A stretch of DNA of 64,000 nucleotides from Methanospirillum purgamenti (lineage in GTDB: Archaea; Halobacteriota; Methanomicrobia; Methanomicrobiales; Methanospirillaceae): NCBI RefSeq assembly GCF_018502485.1, contig NZ_CP075546.1; one strand, written 5' to 3'. Under the pieces are notes generated by a model, which did not search any database, was not told the origin of the DNA, and saw nothing but the letters and a program-made list of their open reading frames with translations. Position 1 is the stretch's first letter. Each line of letters starts with the position of its first letter. Position numbers and translations under genes: made by a program. Positions 26,142 through 34,700 of the stretch are shown here, piece by piece.

Positions 26142-29018
26142 ATGGTTGAAATACATAATACTACCAATCCCTATGTTTATTCTATTATCAGACATATGCC
26201 TTCCCCGATTGTCCTTGTCAAGTCAGGTACTATCAGGGAGATATCTCTGTCTGCATTGCGTCTCCTCGGAGATGAAATCTCTGATCGATATATGAATATG
26301 GACTTTTGCGACGCATTTCAGATACTGTCCCAGGATAGAGAGTCTTTCCAATTAATGTGCAACCAGGCGGTGAATAATCAGCTGAACAAAAATGAGGTTT
26401 CCAAGATATTTCAGGTGAAAGGACCAGATAATAGTCCTAAAGAGATTCAACTGAGTTTTTCATCTCATTCAGACATTGATCCGAATATTGTTCTGATTGG
26501 TATCAAAGAAGAAACAGGAGGGATCCGGGATATGGGTGCATATGAGGGATCCCTTGGGGAGAAGGATGCAATTTTCAAGAATAATCCGGCCCTTATGTTG
26601 ATCCTGGATCCTTCTTCTGATATTATTGATGTGAATAATGCATGGGTACAAAAGAGCGGATATTCACGTGAACAACTCCTTTCAATGAACTTAACGGATC
26701 TTACCGTTATCTCCCGTTCAGGTGACACTATTGATCATGCAATTAGGGAGAAACGAGCGATATCAGGGGATATGGTTCTGGATACTCCGAATGGAAGACT
26801 TGCTCTTGTATATCATTACACTCCGGTTTTTTCCTCTGCAAATGGGAATACCATTGAGAGCCTTCTTGCCGTATACTTTGATGTTACTGAAAACCGGAAT
26901 CTACAGAAAAAGAACCAGTTAATGATCGATAAAAATCCCACTCTTTTCTTCATACTGGATAAAAATCTTCAGGTTATTGAAGCGAACCCAGCCTGGGAGG
27001 CAATTTCCGGGTACACCCGGCAACAATTACTCTCAATGAAACTTACTGATTTTAGTGTCTATGAGCGAAATGGTGGGAATATCATGGATACATTCACCAA
27101 GGGTGTTGAAGTGACCGGTGAACTGGGAGTAATTGTTCCGAAAGGAAGGTTGCATTTACAATATCATTATGTACCTTTTGTTTCAGAGGACGGTCAGATA
27201 GACGAGATCCTCGCTGCATATTTTGATGTCACCGCATTACATGCTCTTGCTCAAAGAAATCGCCTTCTTATTCAAAAAAATCCAACATTATTCTTTATAC
27301 TGGATAAAAGCCTTCAGATTACGGAGGCAAATCCTGCCTGGGAGGCTATTGCCGGATATTCCATGGATCAACTGCTCTCCATGAAATTGACTGATTTTAA
27401 AGTGTATGAACGTTCGGGAGGGAATTTCATGGATGCATTTACGAAAGGTGTTGAAGTGACTGGTGAACTTGGGGTTGTAGTCCCAAACGGGAAACTTCAT
27501 CTGCAATTTCATTATGTTCCTCTACCCTCTGAAGATGGTCAGATTAATGAGATTCTTGCAGCATATTTCGATATTTCGTCCATTAAGGCTCTTGAGAAGA
27601 AAAATCAGATGATTATTGAAAATAATCCGGGACTTATTTTTATTCTTGACAAAGATCTCAGGATTATCCGTGCAAATAAAACCTGGGTTGATTTGAGTGG
27701 ATATTCCCTTAAACAGATCCTCTCAATGAAACTGACCGATTTTAAAATTCTTGAACGAAAAGGTGAAGATTTCAGACTTGCTTTCACAAAAGGTGTCGCT
27801 GTGACCGGAGAACTTTTGGTTGAAACACCAAAAAAGAAGTTATACCTGACGGCCCATTACCTTCCTCTTCCAGATGAGGATGGAAAAATTGAAGAGGTTC
27901 TTGCCGTATATTTTGATATTACTACTATCCGGGAACTTGAACAGAAATTACAGAAGAGTATAGGTGAGATAGCTGACACATTATCAGATCTTGCGAATAA
28001 GAATCTCTCGGTTTCAACTCCGATATATGATGAAGACCCACTTATCGGGGTGAAGACAGATCTGAATTCTTCAATATCGGCTATTCATGAAGTACTCGTC
28101 TCCATCCTTTCACAAAGTCAGTCTCTTACTCAGTCAATTGAAGATATCAGCAAGGCAACGGTGGACCTCACGGAGGGTTCACAACAGGTAGCTTTGATCA
28201 GCCAGCAGGCAGAACATGATATCTCGGAGCAATTGCAGGAGTTGGTCCGTGTCTCGAATGACATTACCGATCTGTCTGCATCGATTGAAGAGATCTCTGC
28301 AAGTGCTCAGGATGTTCAGAAATTAATTGCTCAAATTGCTATAAATGGAAATCAGGCTGTTCATCAGGGGGAAGATGCAACAGAAAAGATGAAGATCGTC
28401 GAAAAGATCTCCCGTGAAGCGACTGATCAAATTATTACCCTGAATAATCGTATGAACGAAGTTGGAAAAATTGTGCAGATGATCGGGGATATTGCGAATC
28501 AGACGAATTTATTAGCACTCAATGCAGCGATTGAAGCCGCCCGGGCTGGAGAGCATGGAAGAGGATTTGCAGTAGTTGCCGGAGAAGTAAAGAACCTTGC
28601 CGGAGAGTCCAAACTTGCTACCGGAAAGATAGGAGACCTAATCTCTACTCTCATGAAAGAAAGCGAATTAACCGCAGAATCTATGAAAAATGCCTTTGAG
28701 AGCATCATTTCAGGTACTTCATCGGTTGGAAATGCTCTCTCGTCACTGAATCAGATCGCAAAAGACATTGAAATTGCTGAAGGTAATGTCTCGGAGATAA
28801 CCCGTGCAACAGAAAATCAGGCAGAAGCAACCAACCGGGTTACACAAAATGTTGGGGTAATTCAACAGATGGTGACTGGTGAAGAGCAAAAAATGACTGG
28901 TCTTGCTGCAGTTGCTGAAGAGTCTAGTGCTGCGACTGAAGAGATCGCGAGTGCTTCTGGAGAAATTTCAGATATGGCTAAGGAATTAAAGAAGGAAGTT
29001 GAGAGGTTTTCTCTTTAA
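26142..29018 (+). CDS. Cytoplasmic chemoreceptor-like protein with tandem PAS repeats
   Basis: A 958-residue protein with no membrane segment. After a divergent N-terminal PAS (about 10-120) come four consecutive PAS modules of about 118 residues that look like tandem duplications. Each has a block such as FFILDKNLQVIEANPAWEAI, then LLSMKLTDF and a FTKGVEVTGEL-like turn. The last 300 residues are a methyl-accepting signalling domain with the hairpin tip NLLALNAAIEAARAGEHGRG, which contacts CheA/CheW. Signal input is therefore cytoplasmic. No che genes are in the window, so its partner kinase is elsewhere. Confidence 0.92.
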   Translation: MVEIHNTTNPYVYSIIRHMPSPIVLVKSGTIREISLSALRLLGDEISDRYMNMDFCDAFQILSQDRESFQLMCNQAVNNQLNKNEVSKIFQVKGPDNSPKEIQLSFSSHSDIDPNIVLIGIKEETGGIRDMGAYEGSLGEKDAIFKNNPALMLILDPSSDIIDVNNAWVQKSGYSREQLLSMNLTDLTVISRSGDTIDHAIREKRAISGDMVLDTPNGRLALVYHYTPVFSSANGNTIESLLAVYFDVTENRNLQKKNQLMIDKNPTLFFILDKNLQVIEANPAWEAISGYTRQQLLSMKLTDFSVYERNGGNIMDTFTKGVEVTGELGVIVPKGRLHLQYHYVPFVSEDGQIDEILAAYFDVTALHALAQRNRLLIQKNPTLFFILDKSLQITEANPAWEAIAGYSMDQLLSMKLTDFKVYERSGGNFMDAFTKGVEVTGELGVVVPNGKLHLQFHYVPLPSEDGQINEILAAYFDISSIKALEKKNQMIIENNPGLIFILDKDLRIIRANKTWVDLSGYSLKQILSMKLTDFKILERKGEDFRLAFTKGVAVTGELLVETPKKKLYLTAHYLPLPDEDGKIEEVLAVYFDITTIRELEQKLQKSIGEIADTLSDLANKNLSVSTPIYDEDPLIGVKTDLNSSISAIHEVLVSILSQSQSLTQSIEDISKATVDLTEGSQQVALISQQAEHDISEQLQELVRVSNDITDLSASIEEISASAQDVQKLIAQIAINGNQAVHQGEDATEKMKIVEKISREATDQIITLNNRMNEVGKIVQMIGDIANQTNLLALNAAIEAARAGEHGRGFAVVAGEVKNLAGESKLATGKIGDLISTLMKESELTAESMKNAFESIISGTSSVGNALSSLNQIAKDIEIAEGNVSEITRATENQAEATNRVTQNVGVIQQMVTGEEQKMTGLAAVAEESSAATEEIASASGEISDMAKELKKEVERFSL

Positions 29019-29268
29019 ATTTATTTTGAGGCTGGTCCTTGTGAGTATCGATGATTTGATATCTTATAAAAACAATCCGAATTGATCCATTTCTCCCACC
29101 AGATTTCTTAATCAATTGCATCAAACTACCCTCGGAGTGCCTGATTACTCAATGAAAAATCGCAGAATTGATTAAATACATAAACACCACTTTCTTCAGG
29201 TTAATTCACCGCAGATATTATCATTGAGAAATACCTATTAACAGTTGGGGGGGTATCGTTTGCCCAGG

Positions 29269-31515
29269 ATGAGCGAAAAATTACATTTTTCCTATCTTAT
29301 CATGGGAATACTTTTCATAATAATAGTAACCGTCCTCCTTGCTGGTATCTGGGTAAATTACGAATCATCGAAGAATCATCTTGAGACAAATGCACATCGT
29401 CTCCATGTAATAACAGAATCCTATATCAATAACTCCTTTCGGATGATTGATGCCGGACTCACTATCTACGATAATACCTACAATGACAAAATGAGAGACG
29501 CACTTGTCATCGTAATGGAAGAATATAATCAATCCGGGGGTGATCCCTCCCGTATGGACCTACAATCCCTGAAAACTCGGATCGGGGGGATGGACATCCA
29601 CATCATCAATAATCAGAATATTATTGAGCTAACAACAGATCCAAGTGAAATAGGGTTGGATTTCTCTATAATTTATCCAGATTTTTCCGAATATCTTCAT
29701 TCTATCCGGAATACATCAGGATTTTACGCTGACAGGGTAGTACAGGAATGGACCAAGGGGATTCTGACCAAGTATTGTTACATGCCGACCCCTGATCACA
29801 ATTATGTCATTGAACTCGCACTTGTTTCCGATAAATTCGCAGGTGAGCGGATGGTTGTCCAGTATAGTGACGTTGTGGACGACATCAAGGCTTTCAATCC
29901 GTACCTTGAGGATGTATTACTATTCCAGAAACAAAAGAGACTGGTTTATAATACCAGTTACATCCCGACACCGGAAGAATCATCCATGCTTGATTATCTT
30001 CTTAATGAGAATCGGACAACACAATTTGTCAAGCATCCCGAATTAAAACAGACTATCGTATGGATCCCAGTTGATCTTCGAAACCCTGAATACGCTGCAG
30101 ATATGAGCATTTTTGCAAAACTCACCTACAATGATTCCATACTCTCCGGAGAACTGACACAACTAGGATTTCTCCTTGGGTTTACCGCCCTGCTTGTTTT
30201 ACTCCTGGGTGGGTTCATTGCATTTACGGTGTCACGCAAAGTCTCAAAACCCATAGAGCAGTATACTGCAGATATTGACGCCATTGCTGCCGGAGACCTC
30301 AATCATACAATCCAGCCGGTGACGGGGTACGAATTGTCTAATCTGGCAGAGAAGACGGGATTCATGGTCGAACGGCTTAAGGAGCAGATCCGGAAACGGG
30401 AAGCAAGTGAACAACGATTCATGGATCTCGTCCAACTCCTCCCGTTAGGGGTATTTGAATCCGATATCGATGGAAATGTTACATTTGCAAATCCCGCAGC
30501 CTTTGAAGTATTTGGTTCACAGTTTCATGAATCCCTCCAGGGAATCAATATATTTTCATCAATTAGTCCACAAGACATCGATAGGGCAAAAGAGATATAT
30601 ACTGCAGTCCTTCGTGGAGAAAAAACTGAAGGATATGAGTTCACCTGCTTGCGAAAAGATGGAAGTGCTTTTCCTGTTTTAGCATATTTAGCACCACGAT
30701 CAGAAAACGGTGCCGTAATCGGGGCCAGGGGTAGTGTTGTGGATGTAAGCCGGCTGAAACAGATTGAAACTGAAGTACGCCTTCTAAATGTCGACCTTGA
30801 GAAACGGGTAACGAAGCGAACGTTCGAACTTGAAGAAGCAACCAGTGAACTGAAGGCTTTTACGTATTCAGTCTCTCACGACCTTAAAGCTCCTTTACGG
30901 GCTATTGATGGATTTTCCACGATCCTTTCGATGAAAGCCGGTTCTCGCCTAAAACCCAATGAATGCGAATATCTTGAGAAAATTCACCAGACTATACTGC
31001 ATATGAATGATCTGATCGAAAGCCTCCTTTCACTCTCACATTTAAACTGGCAGGAGTTGGTCTATGAAGATTTTTCACCAAATCAACTAATTTCAGAGGT
31101 GGTTTCGTCTGTACTCCTTCAGAATCCTGATCATGAGGTTACTGTTATCATCAATGATATGCCGCCATGTTACGGGGATAAGACGATGGTTCGGCAGGTT
31201 TTCACGAACCTGATCAACAATGCAGTGAAGTTTTCCAGAAACAGAAGCGAACCCCGGGTAGAGATCGGTGCGGTTCATGAAGAAATTGGGCCTGTCTACT
31301 ATGTAAGAGACAATGGAATAGGATTTGACATGGCTCTCGCCGATCAGATCTTCAAACCATTCTTTAGACTGGTGAGAACCGATCAGTTTGAAGGATCCGG
31401 AATTGGTCTTACAACCGTCAATCGGATTATCAGGCGACATGGGGGGAAGATTTGGGTTGAGTCAATACCTGGAGAAGGAACGACATTCTACATCACGTTT
31501 CATCCTCATGAATAG
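29269..31515 (+). CDS. Membrane sensor histidine kinase (dCACHE-like, HAMP, PAS, HisKA, HATPase)
   Basis: Starts at ATG 29269 (MSEKLHFSYL); an upstream TTG would add eight residues. A first membrane helix covers about residues 10-32, an extracellular sensor domain about 33-295, and a second helix near 305-325 (LGFLLGFTALLVLLLGGF). A HAMP segment, a PAS domain and a kinase core follow. The phospho-accepting His is in YSVSHDLKAPLRAIDGF, and the ATPase lobe shows N and G boxes (LINNAVKF, RDNGIGFD, GSGIGLTTV). It stands alone with no response regulator next to it. Confidence 0.9.
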   Translation: MSEKLHFSYLIMGILFIIIVTVLLAGIWVNYESSKNHLETNAHRLHVITESYINNSFRMIDAGLTIYDNTYNDKMRDALVIVMEEYNQSGGDPSRMDLQSLKTRIGGMDIHIINNQNIIELTTDPSEIGLDFSIIYPDFSEYLHSIRNTSGFYADRVVQEWTKGILTKYCYMPTPDHNYVIELALVSDKFAGERMVVQYSDVVDDIKAFNPYLEDVLLFQKQKRLVYNTSYIPTPEESSMLDYLLNENRTTQFVKHPELKQTIVWIPVDLRNPEYAADMSIFAKLTYNDSILSGELTQLGFLLGFTALLVLLLGGFIAFTVSRKVSKPIEQYTADIDAIAAGDLNHTIQPVTGYELSNLAEKTGFMVERLKEQIRKREASEQRFMDLVQLLPLGVFESDIDGNVTFANPAAFEVFGSQFHESLQGINIFSSISPQDIDRAKEIYTAVLRGEKTEGYEFTCLRKDGSAFPVLAYLAPRSENGAVIGARGSVVDVSRLKQIETEVRLLNVDLEKRVTKRTFELEEATSELKAFTYSVSHDLKAPLRAIDGFSTILSMKAGSRLKPNECEYLEKIHQTILHMNDLIESLLSLSHLNWQELVYEDFSPNQLISEVVSSVLLQNPDHEVTVIINDMPPCYGDKTMVRQVFTNLINNAVKFSRNRSEPRVEIGAVHEEIGPVYYVRDNGIGFDMALADQIFKPFFRLVRTDQFEGSGIGLTTVNRIIRRHGGKIWVESIPGEGTTFYITFHPHE

Positions 31516-31630
31516 AGAAGTAAAATGATCTGGTGGTGTGCCTTGCAATTGAAACACTTTTTTCGGTATGCGTACATGAAAACAAAGGTGCCCGTAAAAA
31601 GCCGTCTGGTAATATATCACCATTACAGAG

Positions 31631-31714
31631 AATGGAAAACCAGGCACCGGAGCACGGTTTGAGATTAAAATATCCCCAAAATCATGCCGGGACATACTGG
31701 AAAGCCCAAATTAA
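31631..31714 (+). pseudogene. C-terminal scrap of a histidine kinase
   Basis: The plus-strand frame reads NGKPGTGARFEIKISPKS, nearly the closing strand of HATPase domains in this window (compare GKGARFEIVVPQG in the gene on the opposite strand). It has no start or kinase body upstream. It probably survives from a deletion or recombination between kinase genes. Confidence 0.5.
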
Positions 31715-34700
31715 GATTTTTTTACTCTGAAAAATCCTTGAGGGACGACAATTTCAAAACGTGCCCCTTTTCCTGATTCTCCTGTTTCACAAATGGTAAG
31801 CCCGGTGATTGAAAGAAGTTCTCTAACCAGATACAGACCTATTCCGGTATTCTTTCCATACCCGTGCTGAAAGATTCTCTCTTTATCTTCTTCTGGAATA
31901 CCTATCCCGTCATCGGCATAGACAATAATTATCTTTTTACCCCTTTTTTCTGTGGTAATCCAGATGGCAGAGATAGTGGTCCCATGCCTGACAGAATTTT
32001 CAAATAAGGTTGAAAAGACTTTCTGAATAATGGGATCTGCAAAAATTTCAATATCCGGAGAGATTAAAATGTCGGCTGTGATATCCCCAAATGAAACATC
32101 AGATCTCGCTGCATTTACGATAGAGATCAGGTCCATCCACCTGCTGGAGAGAGATCCGAAATCTTCACATTCCCTCGTAAATTCGATGGTATTTTTCAAT
32201 GTCTGCCCTGCAGTAAGGGCATTGGTGATGTACTCCTGTTGATCTCGTCTCAAATCCGAATCAAGTACCAAATCCAGCGATACGGTGATGATATTTAAAT
32301 CGTTGATAATATCATGCCGTGTTATCCCGGTCAGGATTTTGAGTTTTTGTAATGCTTCTAGGAGAGAGAATTCAAGTCTCTTTCTCTCACTAATGTCCCG
32401 CACGATGATGAGATCTGCCGGAGCACCCTGATATGATATCAACGCCCCAATCGCTTCTACCTGAATTTCGGAATTATCGCATCGGAGCAGATTGGTTTCA
32501 TGGATCTTGGGCAATGGTTCTCCCGCAAGTCTTTTGCGAATAAACTCAGCAAATTTTTCTTGTTTATCTGGAGGGAACAGTATCCGAAAGTCTCGTCCGG
32601 TGAGATCATCAACCGTGTACCCGGTAATTCGTGCAAATGCATCATTTAAAAATACCATATAAAAGCCCTGAACAATGACGATACCATCCTGGGCCTGCTC
32701 TACAACATTCCGGTATTTCTCCTCACTTTCTTTCAGAGCTATTTCATTCTGTTTCTGCCCAGATATATCACGGATAGTGCTGATAAGAAATGTCTGACCC
32801 TCCAGGGCAATTATATCAGCAGAGATAGATACCCAAAACGACTTTCCTGATTTAGAATGGGTAACCGTCTCAAATCCTTTCACTTTTCCCTGTTTTTTGA
32901 TGAGGTTGATAAAATGATTCCGTTCATACTGCGAGTTCCATATTTCAAGTTCTATTGTGTTCCTGCCTATTAATTCCTCATAAGAATATTCCAGGTTCTG
33001 AGCGAATGCATCATTGACTTCAATGATCCTCCCACTTACGAGATCTGAGATGATGATGGCATCCGGACTGGAAAGGAATAATGTTGAATACTTCTCCTGG
33101 GATAACCGGAGAGCCTTCTCTGTCTTTTTCACTTCGGTAATGTCCCTGATGGATTCTATGGCACCAATCACGTTTCCTTTTGCATCGGTGAGGGGAGTAG
33201 CCATTCCCCAGAGGACTTTTTCCAAACCTTTTGGTCTGGCTTTTGTAGTTTCTGCAACCAGGATTCTCCCCTCATGCCGGAGATCCTGGTACTTCTTTTC
33301 GATTATCTCATCAGGGAGGAGAGAGAGATCAATGAGAAGAGGTCTCTGCTCTCCATAGAAGGGGATGGCATATTCATAATCTCCTTTTCCCAGCATATCT
33401 TCTGCGAAAACACCGGTCATCTCCTCCATGGTACGGTTCCATGCAATCACCCTTCCTTCCCGGTCGATGGCAAAGGTCGCATCAGGTAAAAAGTTGATTA
33501 TATCAGATTCACGACGTTGCAATTCCAGAATCTTCTCTTCTGCAATTTTCTGTTCGGTAATATCTGAAAAGATCCCAAGAAGATACCTCTGTCCCTCTAA
33601 ATTCAGAGTTGAACTATGAATTCTCACCGGAAAGACACTCCTGTCTTTTCGTAATATGGGGATATCCTGGCAGGATTCTACAGTTCCTTTTGCCATCTGA
33701 TCAAATATCTCCCTGATACGGGGATACTCTTCAGGGGGATGGATATCCTGAGGGGTCATCCCAATGAGTTCATCGGAGGTGTATCCCATCATCTGGCATA
33801 TTGTCTCATTTGCAAAGATAAATCGCCGGGTTTTCCCATCTGCCAGGAGAATTCCGAAGGGAATATTCTCAAGTAACGTCCGAATCCGCTGTTCTGATGC
33901 CTGAAGTGTTTTTTCAGCTATTTTATGGGCGGTTATATCTGTCCCGATTTCCATTCTGACTATTCTTCCGTCGCTCCACCGGATGGCCCGGTCCCGGCAG
34001 TCATACCATCTTCCGGTCACAGGACTTTGAAACTCCCATTGGTACAATCCTGTCGGGCCGTTTTCATCTACCAGAAGATGATTGGTACAGAAAGGACAGG
34101 GACTTTCCCGGCCATTTTGCAAGTACTGGTAACATTTTTGTCCGGTTAATGGCCCTAAATATGCTTTCAACCGGTTATTCGCATATAAAATCTCATAGGT
34201 GTCCATATCAGCAACATATACCAGAACATCCATACTGTTGAGGATGGTATAGAGCTGTGCCTGAACTTCTTCAATGAGTACCTCTCTCTGTTCTTCGCAT
34301 GATCCATCCTTTTCTGCAGAAATCTGATCTTTTGTATCTTCACGACGCAGCTCCACTGATCCGGCTTCTGTTCTATGTGAGACTGTGATATTGTAGTGTT
34401 TCCTTATCATATTCAGGACTTTTTCAGACTGGAGCCATCGCTGATCCAGCTGAGTGACCAGCTGATCAATCCGGTTCACCTCATTATCGATAATATCGGC
34501 AGCTGCTGGATCAGCAAGCATGGATGTAGTAGCCATGATAATTGCGAGCGGATTTCGTATCTCATCATTCAGAATTGCAAGAATAGCCAGATTATTTTGA
34601 ATCTGTTCCAATGCACTCTCTTTTTCACGCTCAAGCCGGTTCTTTTCAGTGACATCATAGCCCTGAGCGATCGTAGCTAGAGGGGTAAGACCATCCGGGG

